Shown: positions 6,803-14,463, counted from the first letter of the stretch. The stretch is DNA of 39,467 nucleotides from Verrucomicrobiota bacterium (GCA_003219465.1 QHOX01000127.1:1-39467); one strand, 5' to 3'. Translations and numbers: made by a program. Notes: a model not told the origin generated them from the letters alone.

Positions 6803-7981
6803 TCAGCTGGTTCCCATGCCGACGTTTTGCACAGTCTGGAAGAGTTTTCCTTCCGTCCTGATCGAAGGCGCAATGATGATTTCAGTTTGCTGGAACTCAG
6901 GAAGATTGCGTGCGCCTACGTTGCCCATGCAAGTGGTGATTGCGCCGACGAGATTTTGGCTGCCGTCGTCCACTTCGGCCGGGCCGAATAGAATTTGCTT
7001 CAACGAACCGGTCGCGCCCACCTTGATGCGCGTGCCACGAGGAAGATTGGCGTGCGGAGTAGCCATGCCCCAATGGTAGCCGCGTCCTGGCGCTTCGAGT
7101 GCTTTCGCAAACGCGCTGCCTACCATGACCGCGTCCGCGCCGCAAGCCAGCGCCTTGCAAACGTCCCCGCCTTTGCTCATCCCGCCGTCGGTGATGATCG
7201 GCACATACCGCGATGTTTTTTTGAAGTAAGCATCGCGCGCTGCCGCGCAATCCACCGTAGCAGTTACCTGCGGAACCCCGAGTCCCAGCACACCCCGCGA
7301 GGTGCAAGCCGCTCCGGGTCCAACACCAACCAAAACCGCAGCAGGCCCGCATTCCATGATCTCGAGAGTTACGTCGTAACCAACGGTGTTTCCGACGATC
7401 ACAGGAATGCGCATCTCGCGACAAAATTTTTCCAGATCGAGCGATTTGTACTCCGACGAAATGTGACGAACGGTGGAAACCGTGCTCTGCACGACGAAAA
7501 CGTCCGCGCCAGCTTCTTGGGCGATCCTGCCAAATTCCGCTGCGCGCTGAGGAATCGAACTCACCGCCACTACAACACCGGCATCCTTGATCTGGCGCAC
7601 ACGCGCCGCAATGAGATCTTGTTGGATGGGTTCCTGATAAATTCGCTGCAGCAGCGCAGTAATTTCCGATTTACTCGCTTCCACGATTTTTTGCAGGACT
7701 TCCTGTGGGTTCTTGTAGCGCGTTTGCACTCCTTCCAGGTTCAAAACGGCAAGCCCGCCCAGTTTGTTCATTGCGATCGCGAAGCCGACATCGACGACTC
7801 CGTCCATCGCGCTGGCGAGGATCGGAATCTTCAATTCAAGCGGTTCCGCTGCTTTGCGGGGCAAACGAAAGGTGATGTCCACCTCGTTCGGGTTGACCGT
7901 CACGCGCCCGGGCACAAGCGCGATCTCGTCGAAACCATAAGTCACGCGCGCCTTTCGGTTTCGGCCTATCCACATTCCCAT
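6803..7981 (-). CDS. guaB3: GuaB3-type IMP dehydrogenase family protein
   Basis: This 392-residue TIM-barrel protein belongs to the IMPDH/GMP reductase superfamily and lacks the paired CBS domains of ordinary GuaB. The opening IGRNRKARVTYGFDEIALVP and the overall length match the GuaB3 subfamily known from actinobacteria and cyanobacteria. The catalytic loop GPGAACTSRG carries Cys226, in the place of the IMPDH nucleophile. IITDGGMSKGGDVCKALACG and MVGSAFAKALEAPG are the phosphate-binding segments. Family knowledge: some GuaB3 proteins have IMPDH activity (IMP to XMP with NAD), others were long unassigned. The start lies one base after the stop of the zinc-ribbon gene, so the two are probably translationally coupled. 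Confidence 0.85.
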   Translation of the reverse strand: MGMWIGRNRKARVTYGFDEIALVPGRVTVNPNEVDITFRLPRKAAEPLELKIPILASAMDGVVDVGFAIAMNKLGGLAVLNLEGVQTRYKNPQEVLQKIVEASKSEITALLQRIYQEPIQQDLIAARVRQIKDAGVVVAVSSIPQRAAEFGRIAQEAGADVFVVQSTVSTVRHISSEYKSLDLEKFCREMRIPVIVGNTVGYDVTLEIMECGPAAVLVGVGPGAACTSRGVLGLGVPQVTATVDCAAARDAYFKKTSRYVPIITDGGMSKGGDVCKALACGADAVMVGSAFAKALEAPGRGYHWGMATPHANLPRGTRIKVGATGSLKQILFGPAEVDDGSQNLVGAITTCMGNVGARNLPEFQQTEIIIAPSIRTEGKLFQTVQNVGMGTS

Positions 7982-7982
7982 T

Positions 7983-8222
7983 TTAAATGTTCTCCATCCT
8001 GAATCGTTCGTTCAAACTTCCGCAGTGCGGGCACCGTGGAAGCAGCGCATCCGAGCGATCCTCAAATTCGAACGCGCAAATCACGCAACGCAACCGGTGC
8101 TGAAGAGACCGTCGCTCTCGCCGCCGGCGGTTCCATTCTCCCACTATCCAGAATAGAAACACCGCCGCAAGAAAAAGCAGCAGATAAATCGTGACAAGAG
8201 CAGCGAGACTGACGCGAATCAC
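7983..8222 (-). CDS. Small membrane protein with zinc-ribbon tail
   Basis: I place the start at the GTG (8220-8222), which overlaps the TGA of the preceding gene as GTGA, giving 79 residues beginning VIRVSLAALVTIYLLLF. A longer in-frame start at 8297 lies inside the preceding gene and is less likely. Residues 3-30 form one membrane helix, followed by an Arg-rich stretch (NRRRRERRSLQHR). A four-cysteine knuckle follows, with CVIC and CPHCG about 17 residues apart, typical of a zinc ribbon. Function unknown. Tight coupling with the TonB-like and guaB3 genes suggests co-expression only. Confidence 0.65.
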   Translation of the reverse strand: MIRVSLAALVTIYLLLFLAAVFLFWIVGEWNRRRRERRSLQHRLRCVICAFEFEDRSDALLPRCPHCGSLNERFRMENI

Positions 8223-9016
8223 GGCGTGACGCTGGCTGCCGGTGCTTGCTGCGGGCGTGCGACGTCGCTGCCCCATTGGATTGTGGCGATACCCCAAACG
8301 AGATCAGACCCTGGTTTGTTGCCGCTTTGTCCGTTCTGCGAGAAACGGCTACGGACGAGCTGCAAGCGCGCTTGTTCGTCCAGTGCTGGATCACCCGAGG
8401 AGTTGATCGGAAAGCAGTAGCGAATTTCACCCAAATCGTTTACTGCCACGCGAAACCGAAGTGTTTCAGGTGTTTCTTCGTTGGACGCTGCGAAGCCGGA
8501 TTGTGGCAAGGTCGGAGCCCCAAATTGATCGAGTTCTTTGGAAAAAAAAATGTATGTCCTGGCGATGCCTCTGGCGGAAGCAGTCTTCCGGGTGACAGAA
8601 TGTACGGCACCTGGCGGCCGGGAACTGGGAATCCTGAGATCCGGCTTCAACGGTGGAAGTTCCTTGAGAAGTGGTTTTACCGTAGAATAGAATGGCACAT
8701 GCTCAGTCTTTGGGAGGGCGCCAAGCCTTGCCCCCGGTGCCGGATTAGTTGTAAAAGCAACCGCAGGATCTTCTGCGTCAATCCAACGAAGCAGCGTTCG
8801 GCCTTCTTCGGAGTCGGGCGTGATGAACGTGATGCGGGCCGGCGGAGGCAGAACCGATACCGGCGTCGGGTAAACAATTTGGAAGACATAAAAGCACAGG
8901 GCGTGGGCTACCAGCGACAGCACCAAGAAAACCGCGAGCATAGTCTTTTGCCGCTGAGGGGAATCCCAGGTGAAGAGAAGCGGTTCGGCGGCAATCTCGG
9001 AGCCAACCCTGTTCAT
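8219..9016 (-). CDS. TonB-like energy-transducing protein
   Basis: The 265-residue protein has the TonB layout: a cytoplasmic N terminus, one membrane helix at about residues 27-49 (MLAVFLVLSLVAHALCFYVF), a Pro-rich periplasmic stretch (PPPAR, KELPPLKPD), and a C-terminal domain with FRVAVNDLGEIRYCFPINSS and a second strand ending WGIATIQWG, resembling TonB-type C-terminal folds. Its ATG overlaps the exbD stop as ATGA, directly after exbB and exbD. Known role of such trios: ExbB/ExbD use proton motive force to drive the TonB partner, which acts on outer-membrane receptors. The C-terminal similarity is weak by eye, so TonB-like is an assignment from architecture plus context. Confidence 0.65.
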   Translation of the reverse strand: MNRVGSEIAAEPLLFTWDSPQRQKTMLAVFLVLSLVAHALCFYVFQIVYPTPVSVLPPPARITFITPDSEEGRTLLRWIDAEDPAVAFTTNPAPGARLGALPKTEHVPFYSTVKPLLKELPPLKPDLRIPSSRPPGAVHSVTRKTASARGIARTYIFFSKELDQFGAPTLPQSGFAASNEETPETLRFRVAVNDLGEIRYCFPINSSGDPALDEQARLQLVRSRFSQNGQSGNKPGSDLVWGIATIQWGSDVARPQQAPAASVTP

Positions 9017-9417
9017 CGTGGCGGAGTGGCAGCGAGTGCGACCGACGTGATGCCGTGTTCAAGCGCAGCGTTCGTCACTTCAGCGACTATTTCGTAAGAA
9101 GCAGAACGGTCAGCCTTGATGATGATGGATTTGTCCTTGCGCTTGGCTGCATCGAGTAATGTCCCAAGCTGCTCCATGGTAACTCGCTGGTCCTGAAAAT
9201 AAATCGCGGGAACCGCCCCGCCGGTGATACTGATGATTTGCTGGTTGCTCTGAGGGCCGAGCGTAAAACGCGAGAAGGGCATCGAGATCGAGATGCCTTG
9301 TTGCAGGATGAAATTCGAACTCAGCAACAGGAAAAAAGCGAGCAGGAAAGCGAGATCCACAAGCCCGATCAGCAAAAGCCACCCGAAGTTATAGTTTGTT
9401 GTTCGGCTGAGTTTCAC
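9013..9417 (-). CDS. exbD: ExbD/TolR family biopolymer transporter subunit
   Basis: 134 residues, the usual ExbD/TolR size. It starts with GTG at 9415-9417, with AAGGTG about eight bases upstream as a possible ribosome-binding site. The single N-terminal membrane helix (residues 13-33) carries Asp21 in GLVDLAFLLAFFLLL, the position of the essential proton-carrying Asp. A small periplasmic domain follows, ending IIIKADRSASYEIVAEVTNA, typical of the family. It works with ExbB as the proton-driven stator of TonB or Tol systems. It lies 57 bases after exbB and overlaps the TonB-like gene by four bases. Confidence 0.88.
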   Translation of the reverse strand: MKLSRTTNYNFGWLLLIGLVDLAFLLAFFLLLSSNFILQQGISISMPFSRFTLGPQSNQQIISITGGAVPAIYFQDQRVTMEQLGTLLDAAKRKDKSIIIKADRSASYEIVAEVTNAALEHGITSVALAATPPR

Positions 9418-9474
9418 AGTTAAACACCTTAGGAATTTCCGGCTAGGGAGCCGACCAGATAAAGCCGTTCGCTC

Positions 9475-10155
9475 TCAAAGGTCCTGCCGTGCTTCAATCT
9501 CACGCATCGTCTCATCAGGTTGTTGGAAACTGATGATGCCGCTGATCGGCCGGCTTTCGGTCAACATGTGGACAATCTCAATACCTGCGCGCTCCATGTC
9601 ATGCATGATGGTATTTACGCGGGACGATAGATAACTGTAAGCGACAAATGTGGGCGTGGCTACAACGAGCCCAGCTGCAGTCGTCAGCAAACTCTTGTAA
9701 ACGCCACCGGAAAGCTCCGTCACCGTCGCATAAGCTCCGCCTGAGGCGATCGTTCCGAAAGCGTCGATCATCCCCGCGACGGTCCCAAGCAACCCGAGCA
9801 ACGGCGTCAGGAAAGCAATTGTAGCAAGCACAGGAAGAAACCGCTCTAGTTTTGGTACTTCCAGCTGCGCCGCTTCCTGCACAATGTCGCGTAATTCCGC
9901 TCGAGGCGCATCGTGGCGAATAATCGCGGCATGAATTACTCGTGCCACCGGGCCCGGTGTGCCGGCGGATTCGTGCAGCGCCTCAGCGAAATTGCGACGA
10001 CGGATTAAGTTCGACAATCCTTTCAAGAACTCGCCCACATGGATTGTCGCGCGATGAAAATAAAAAAGACGCTCCGCAAAAACAGCAATTGAGATAATGC
10101 TGCCGGCCAGAATCGGCCACATCAATAACCCGCCTTTTTGGATGTAATCAATCAC
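9475..10155 (-). CDS. exbB: MotA/TolQ/ExbB family proton channel protein
   Basis: 226 residues with three membrane helices: near residues 10-28 (LLMWPILAGSIISIAVFAE), a second around 105-127 (FLPVLATIAFLTPLLGLLGTV) and a third around 150-172 (LTTAAGLVVATPTFVAYSYL). The GLLGTVAGMIDAF and TTAAGLVVATP motifs are signatures of the MotA/TolQ/ExbB family. The start is GTG at 10153-10155. A promoter-like TTGCCA/TACAAA pair ends six bases before it, so the gene may also be expressed on its own leaderless transcript in addition to read-through from ubiE 69 bases upstream. The context with exbD and a TonB-like gene favours ExbB over TolQ. Confidence 0.88.
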   Translation of the reverse strand: MIDYIQKGGLLMWPILAGSIISIAVFAERLFYFHRATIHVGEFLKGLSNLIRRRNFAEALHESAGTPGPVARVIHAAIIRHDAPRAELRDIVQEAAQLEVPKLERFLPVLATIAFLTPLLGLLGTVAGMIDAFGTIASGGAYATVTELSGGVYKSLLTTAAGLVVATPTFVAYSYLSSRVNTIMHDMERAGIEIVHMLTESRPISGIISFQQPDETMREIEARQDL

Positions 10156-10161
10156 GCCAAG

Positions 10162-10190
10162 TTTGTACCTCTCTTTGCGCGCTGTGGCAA
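10162..10190 (-). promoter_or_regulatory. Promoter for exbB, likely leaderless
   Basis: On the minus strand: TTGCCA (10190-10185), a 17-base spacer, TACAAA (10167-10162), then only GCCAAG-complement (six bases) to the GTG start. A transcript starting at the usual distance from the -10 would begin at or next to the start codon. Confidence 0.5.
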
Positions 10191-10224
10191 GGGACTTTCC
10201 CCTGTTTGCCTTGTCACCGTGGGC

Positions 10225-10905
10225 CTAGCGTTTTGTAGCGGTATAAATTGTGACGATCCCTCCGGTCAAAGGTTCAAAGCTTGGAGAAACGTACCCGGTT
10301 CCCCGCATCAATTCGCACATTGCGTTGCCACTCGGAAACTCCTCGATTGAATCACCGAGGTAGTCATAGGCTCTTTTCTTTTGTGTTAGAAACGAGCCGA
10401 TCAATGGCAGACAGCGATGCAAATAGAAGCGATACGCCGCACGCAAGATTGGCGTTTTCGGCAATGAGAACTCTAGCACCAGCAGGTGACCCTTGGCGTT
10501 AAGCACGCGCCACATTTCAGTCAGTGCCGCTGAGCAGTTTTCCAGGTTGCGCAAGCCGAAGGCGATAGTGACGCAGTCGAACGAGGCATCGTCAAAGGGG
10601 AGTTTCATCGCATCGGCCAATACCACCCGCCGCACACCTTTGCGCCGCGCAAGCTCCAGCATTTCCGGGAGGAAATCGACGCCGGTTAGTTCGGCGTGCG
10701 GCAATTTCTTTTGCATGGCCAGCGCTAGATCTCCCGTGCCAGTTGCAAGATCAGCGATCGTATGTGGGTGCCAGCCGCCAACGATCTTAGCCGCGCGCGC
10801 TCGCCAGTAGAAATCGATGCCGCAGCTCAGCACATGGTTTGCGAGATCATAGCGCGTCGCAATGGACCCGAACATTTCGCGAACGTGCGCAGGTTTGATA
10901 CTCAT
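10225..10905 (-). CDS. ubiE: Demethylmenaquinone/ubiquinone methyltransferase (UbiE/MenG family)
   Basis: 226-residue class I SAM-dependent methyltransferase. Family signatures visible are VREMFGSIATRYDLANHVLS near residues 8-27, the SAM-binding IADLATGTGDLALAM, LTGVDFLPEMLELARRK, the FDCVTIAFGLRNLENC segment and the LLVLEFSLPKTPILRAAY motif. It methylates the quinone head group in the last step of menaquinone (or a C-methylation of ubiquinone) synthesis, at the cytoplasmic membrane. It begins the minus-strand run that continues with exbB. A UbiD-type decarboxylase lies elsewhere in the window (21584). I infer a menaquinone role from the phylum, not from this sequence alone. Confidence 0.92.
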   Translation of the reverse strand: MSIKPAHVREMFGSIATRYDLANHVLSCGIDFYWRARAAKIVGGWHPHTIADLATGTGDLALAMQKKLPHAELTGVDFLPEMLELARRKGVRRVVLADAMKLPFDDASFDCVTIAFGLRNLENCSAALTEMWRVLNAKGHLLVLEFSLPKTPILRAAYRFYLHRCLPLIGSFLTQKKRAYDYLGDSIEEFPSGNAMCELMRGTGYVSPSFEPLTGGIVTIYTATKR

Positions 10906-11025
10906 GTCAGCATTTCATTGAACGCCAGCGCGCATTTGTTAAGGCGCTCTGTCTTGTGACTCATGGCATAGCTAACGAGCTAACGTTGAGGAACAAGACC
11001 GGGAACTCGCCATAAAAATTACTTA

Positions 11026-11054
11026 TTGCCATACGCGGCAACTACGGCTATCTA
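11026..11054 (+). promoter_or_regulatory. Promoter of the basic repeat protein, likely leaderless
   Basis: TTGCCA (11026-11031), 17-base spacer, TATCTA (11049-11054), then five bases to the ATG at 11060. No Shine-Dalgarno fits in this space, so the mRNA probably starts at the ATG. Upstream, the 8-base direct repeat AGCTAACG AGCTAACG lies near 10971-10986. Confidence 0.55.
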
Positions 11055-11059
11055 CCGTC

Positions 11060-11485
11060 ATGGACATATCTGTTAAAGATCTACAGGAAGCGATCTCAAT
11101 TCGCCAGCAAATCGATAATCTGCAACGACGCCTTTCCTCTCTTTTGCGAGGTGCACCTCAAAGGCCAACCGCTCCCACCGCCCCCGGACGCTACTTCTCG
11201 GCTGCCACGAGAGCGAAGCTTTCGGCAGCCGCTAGAGCTCGTTGGGCAAGGACGCGAGGCACTGGGGGAGCAGCTCCTGCCAGGAGAAAAGGTCAGCTCA
11301 CACCGGCCGGCCGAAGGAGGCTTTCCGAGCTAATGAAAGCTCGTTGGGCGGCAAGAAGGAAAGCAGGAGGAGCAAAGAAGGCTTCGAGTCGGAAAAAAGG
11401 CGCGCTTACACCTGCCGGCCGAAGGAGGCTTTCCGAGCTAATGAAAGCTCGCTGGGCAGCCAGAAGGAAAGCCGGCGCGAAATAA
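11060..11485 (+). CDS. Small very basic repeat protein, putative nucleic-acid binding
   Basis: 141 residues. An N-terminal helix (residues 1-30, IRQQIDNLQRRLSSLL) looks like a coiled coil. Three tandem copies of a basic motif follow: a diverged FSAATRAKLSAAARARWA, then two near-identical copies of LTPAGRRRLSELMKARWAAR, 36 residues apart. Linkers are rich in Lys, Arg, Ala and Gly (GGAKKASSRKKG), as in bacterial histone H1-like proteins. The SEL-MKARWA pattern also resembles NUMOD-type DNA-binding motifs found next to homing endonucleases, but no nuclease domain is present. DNA or RNA binding is inference from composition. It is monocistronic, with its own promoter and a hairpin downstream. Confidence 0.7.
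   Translation: MDISVKDLQEAISIRQQIDNLQRRLSSLLRGAPQRPTAPTAPGRYFSAATRAKLSAAARARWARTRGTGGAAPARRKGQLTPAGRRRLSELMKARWAARRKAGGAKKASSRKKGALTPAGRRRLSELMKARWAARRKAGAK
11297..11482 (+). repeat. 108-bp coding direct repeat
   Basis: Copy 1 runs 11297-11404 and copy 2 11405-11482 (second one truncated by the stop). The first 26 residues of each unit are almost identical, and a run including CCGGCCGAAGGAGGCTTTCC is identical in DNA. The high DNA identity suggests a recent duplication. Confidence 0.85.
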
Positions 11486-11498
11486 GCAACTGCGGTCG

Positions 11499-11522
11499 CT
11501 ACCAGCATCGAGCAGCTGGTAG
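11499..11522 (+). terminator. Perfect 8-bp hairpin after the basic repeat protein
   Basis: CTACCAGC and GCTGGTAG pair around an 8-base loop, 13 bases past the stop. No U tract follows on either strand, so it may be a processing or stability hairpin rather than a true terminator. Confidence 0.35.
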
Positions 11523-11554
11523 ATTGAAAGGGTCGGTTGTACGACGACACCAAC

Positions 11555-11636
11555 TGCTCGCGAGAGGACTCGAACCTCCACGGGTTGCCCCATACGGTCC
11601 TGAGCCGTACGCGTCTGCCAGTTCCGCCACGCGAGC
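11555..11636 (-). tRNA. tRNA-Leu(CAG)
   Basis: On the minus strand the acceptor GCTCGCG pairs with CGCGAGC. The D arm contains TGGCGGAACTGGCAGACGC, the anticodon loop is CTCAGGA (anticodon CAG), a long class II variable arm follows (TGGGGCAACCCGT), and the T arm is GAGGTTCGAGTCCTC. The discriminator is A and CCA is not encoded. 82 bases. Confidence 0.96.
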
Positions 11637-11709
11637 AAAACAGCGCGGCCTTACAATGCGAGGGCGGCAGCGTGCCCGCAAGCTGAATCGAACAGATTCC
11701 CGGCGTAAC

Positions 11710-12588
11710 TCAGCCCGACCGTTTCTTGCGCGCGCGTACCTCTAATTGATGCGCTTTGCGCACCTGTCCAAGGGAACGCAAGAGATCGGCATAATTGGAC
11801 ACGACAATGTCGTAATCTTTCGAGGGCTTATCCTCGACTCGTTCCCAGCTCTTGAGTGACGATTGATAGAGTTCCGCCGCCTTCGCATAGTCACCACGGG
11901 AATGATAGACCACCGCCAGATTGCATTTCGACTGAGCAATGTCGGCGATAGGGCGCGGTTGTAGGTTTTCTCTGATCGCCAAGGCCCGAAGATGTAATTT
12001 CTCAGCTTCGGTGTATCGGCGTTCGTTGGTGTAAAACACCGCCAGATTGTTCAGTACGGATGCCACATCAGCGTGATCAGGGCCGAGTTGCTTCTCATAA
12101 ATCTCCAAGGCACGCAGGTAACACGGTTCGGCCGCCTTTTGCCGGCCCGACTTGCGCAGAATCAGAGCAACATTGTTCAGCATGGTTCCGATATCTGAAT
12201 ACGGGATGTCTTCGACCTCGGTTCCAGCAGCTATTGCTTTCTGGTAAAAATCGATCGCTTCTTCGGACTGACCAAGACTATCGAAGAGTAGGGCCAGTCG
12301 TCGTGCCGAGCGGTAGATCGCGCGTTGATCTGGCGGAGTCCCCCTCTCCAGGATCGCGTGCGCTTTCAGCAAATATGCCTCGGCTCCAGCGTGATCTCCC
12401 TTTTGTTCGAGCAGTTGGCCCAGTTTCTCAAAGCTCGTGGCGAGTGCCGTCTGATTCCCTTTGAATGCGCGCCTGGCAACTTCAAGCGCCGTTTCGGCGA
12501 CCCGAATTGCCTGAGGCAGGCGATTAGTGGCGCGCAGGTTGTCGAGCTTCTCGTTGAGGATGGCCCATAGCTTCTCTTCACCTTTCAT
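11710..12588 (-). CDS. Tetratricopeptide repeat protein
   Basis: 292 residues without a signal peptide or membrane helix, so probably cytoplasmic. It is built of TPR units of the 42-residue kinesin-light-chain spacing: FEKLGQLLEQKGDHAGAEAY, LNNVALILRKSGRQKAAEPC, LNNLAVFYTNERRYTEAEKL and CNLAVVYHSRGDYAKAAELY are clear. Such repeats form helical scaffolds for protein binding; no partner domain is fused. It starts four bases after the lptE stop and so is the third gene of the bamD-lptE run. The context suggests expression with envelope assembly genes; a direct role there is not shown. Confidence 0.82.
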   Translation of the reverse strand: MKGEEKLWAILNEKLDNLRATNRLPQAIRVAETALEVARRAFKGNQTALATSFEKLGQLLEQKGDHAGAEAYLLKAHAILERGTPPDQRAIYRSARRLALLFDSLGQSEEAIDFYQKAIAAGTEVEDIPYSDIGTMLNNVALILRKSGRQKAAEPCYLRALEIYEKQLGPDHADVASVLNNLAVFYTNERRYTEAEKLHLRALAIRENLQPRPIADIAQSKCNLAVVYHSRGDYAKAAELYQSSLKSWERVEDKPSKDYDIVVSNYADLLRSLGQVRKAHQLEVRARKKRSG

Positions 12589-12592
12589 CTGA

Positions 12593-13096
12593 TCACCATC
12601 CCTCGCTTAGTTGGGTAACTAATCGGGTGGCGAGGTCCTCGGTGGCGAGCGGCAAAGCTTGTCGTTCGTCTGTTGTTACGTCGCTGCTGACGAAGAAACT
12701 GGTGGTTCCGGTTACTTCGCCGGGACCGGCCAGCTTTTTGCCGTCTCGTGTAGTGAGCGAGTATTTTACGCTTAGCGCGAGGTTAAATTCCGTTGTGGCG
12801 AGCACATTTCCGCGCACCGAGCGCGCCGGCAAGCGGTTGATGCGAGAAATCTCTCCACTTAAGGTGGCGTCTGCCTTGTCGTCGCTTGTAATCTGAAACG
12901 TACCGTCCTGTTGCAATTGTTTGATCACCGTATCGGTCACCAAAACTTCGACGCGCGGCACGAGCGTGCTATTTTTAAACGTCGGCACCGCAATGGTGTG
13001 AATGTCCCGCAGATAGTACGGCTTTACCGGTCCGACGTGATATCCAAGGCAACCGGAGATCGCGAGGCAAAGGATTGTCGCGAGTGGGGCTTTCAA
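12593..13096 (-). CDS. lptE: LptE-like LPS-assembly lipoprotein
   Basis: 167 residues with a lipoprotein signal peptide: LAISGC gives a lipidated Cys16. The mature part starts GYHVGPVKPYYLRDIHTIAV, then PTFKNSTLVPRVEVLVTDTV. This is the pattern of the LptE family in non-proteobacterial Gram-negatives: GY or GYH after the Cys, then a PxFxN strand. LptE plugs and assembles the LptD barrel that inserts lipopolysaccharide in the outer membrane. The start overlaps the bamD-like stop by four bases (ATGA), so the two are translationally coupled. lptD is not in the window. Confidence 0.8.
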   Translation of the reverse strand: MKAPLATILCLAISGCLGYHVGPVKPYYLRDIHTIAVPTFKNSTLVPRVEVLVTDTVIKQLQQDGTFQITSDDKADATLSGEISRINRLPARSVRGNVLATTEFNLALSVKYSLTTRDGKKLAGPGEVTGTTSFFVSSDVTTDERQALPLATEDLATRLVTQLSEGW

Positions 13097-14349
13097 GGCG
13101 CCGGTGAGGCGGACTCTTCGGGGGAGGCCGATGCTCCGGGAGCGCCGGAAGGATCGGAGCTTGTGCTCGTGCCCGGCAGAGGCAACACGGGTTCAGGCGC
13201 AGTAGTGGTATCCGGCGCGAGCGAAGCCGGCGGCGGAAGCGAGCTATCGCCTTCCGATGCAGGCAGGGGCGCTTCGTTATTCGGTGCACCTGGCCTGGCG
13301 GCTCCAATGCCGGCGGTTCCACCTCGCTGCGCTTCGGCTTTTTTCTTTGCGTTCTGTGAAACCGCTATGGCCGGCTGCAGCGCCGCATCGCCGAATTTGG
13401 CGCGTAATTGGTCGATCCGCTTCTTCGCCTCGTTGCTTTCCTCTGATCCCGGCTGCTGCCGAATCACTTCGTTGTAGTATATGACGGCAGCGCGATAATA
13501 CTTTTGCTTATCGTAAAATTTCGCAACCTTGAATGAATTGTTTGTCTGTTTGTGCTCAAGAATGTCGAGATTCTTGCGCGCCTGCGGTGTTTTCTCGCTC
13601 TTGGGATAGTGGAAAAGAAAATCCTGGAAAGCCGTTTTCGCGTTTGCTGTGGCAGCAGCGTCGTTTGTGCCTAACCGCGCCGCCGTAAACCAGATGTAGC
13701 CGATTTGATACTGCGCATCGGCAGCGATCGGCTCGTTGGGGAACTTGTCCACGACCGCCTGGTAAGCCTGGATGGCGGCATCGTTCGCTCCCTGCTTCTC
13801 ACGCGCAAGGCCAATATTAAACTGTGCTCGCGCCGTGTATCTTCCATATGGCGCGGTGCGAACAACATTAGCGAAAATAGTCACCGCACGATCCAACGCC
13901 GACGCGACGGGAATCCCCAACAGCTTCAACTTCTTGCCGTTCAGATAAATCTCACCAACTCGGAACTGCCCCTCGATCGCGTCGTCAAAATGTGCGCTGC
14001 TCGGATATCTTTCGACCAACTGAAGATAAGAATCGGCTGCCGGTGTGTATTGGCGGGTCTGTTCCTGTAATTGAGCGGCGCGATAAAGAGCGGCGGGAGC
14101 CAGCGCGTCTTTGGGGTGCCGTTTAACAATGGTCTTGTACGCTCTGATCGCGCGTTTGAGATTGCCTTCTTTTTCGGCAGTCTGCGCGATCTGATAGACC
14201 TCGGCCGCATTGCCGCTTATCGCTTCCTCGCCCGGCGGCACGTACTCCGCCTTTTGGCCCGGTCGGAAAATGATCGAGGCCCCGCTAGGTTCGGGTACAA
14301 GAAACACTGCAGCAATGAGGACAAAAACGACTCGAATAAGGAATTGCAT
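13093..14349 (-). CDS. bamD: BamD-like TPR outer-membrane assembly protein
   Basis: 418 residues. A signal peptide occupies residues 1-24. TPR-like helical repeats follow: VYQIAQTAEKEGNLKRAIRA, AALYRAAQLQEQTRQYTPAA and FNIGLAREKQGANDAAIQAY, then YHYPKSEKTPQARKNLDIL and VAKFYDKQKYYRAAVIYYNE. This is the BamD/ComL arrangement, in which the protein supports BamA during outer-membrane protein insertion. Two features differ from classic BamD: no Cys follows the signal peptide, so it is not an obvious lipoprotein, and there is a low-complexity Pro/Ala/Ser tail after residue 350. The gene leads the bamD-lptE-TPR operon behind a TTGACG promoter. Confidence 0.75.
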   Translation of the reverse strand: MQFLIRVVFVLIAAVFLVPEPSGASIIFRPGQKAEYVPPGEEAISGNAAEVYQIAQTAEKEGNLKRAIRAYKTIVKRHPKDALAPAALYRAAQLQEQTRQYTPAADSYLQLVERYPSSAHFDDAIEGQFRVGEIYLNGKKLKLLGIPVASALDRAVTIFANVVRTAPYGRYTARAQFNIGLAREKQGANDAAIQAYQAVVDKFPNEPIAADAQYQIGYIWFTAARLGTNDAAATANAKTAFQDFLFHYPKSEKTPQARKNLDILEHKQTNNSFKVAKFYDKQKYYRAAVIYYNEVIRQQPGSEESNEAKKRIDQLRAKFGDAALQPAIAVSQNAKKKAEAQRGGTAGIGAARPGAPNNEAPLPASEGDSSLPPPASLAPDTTTAPEPVLPLPGTSTSSDPSGAPGASASPEESASPAP

Positions 14350-14360
14350 TCGGGTGTGGC

Positions 14361-14388
14361 AGGGTAGTTAACTTATCCAGCCCGTCAA
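14361..14388 (-). promoter_or_regulatory. Promoter of the bamD-lptE-TPR operon
   Basis: Minus strand: TTGACG (14388-14383), 16-base spacer, TACCCT (14366-14361), then 11 bases to the ATG at 14349. The -35 is strong and the -10 weak. No Shine-Dalgarno lies in the 11 bases. Confidence 0.45.
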
Positions 14389-14463
14389 GTTTTCAGCGCA
14401 CTCTTCTCTCTCGATGTGACATCTTTTCCGACGGACAAAACCGAATAATCTCTCGATTCCCAT

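Noticed and set aside
6995-8002. 335-codon plus-strand open frame
   Set aside because: It lies wholly antisense to the well-supported guaB3 gene and resembles no family.
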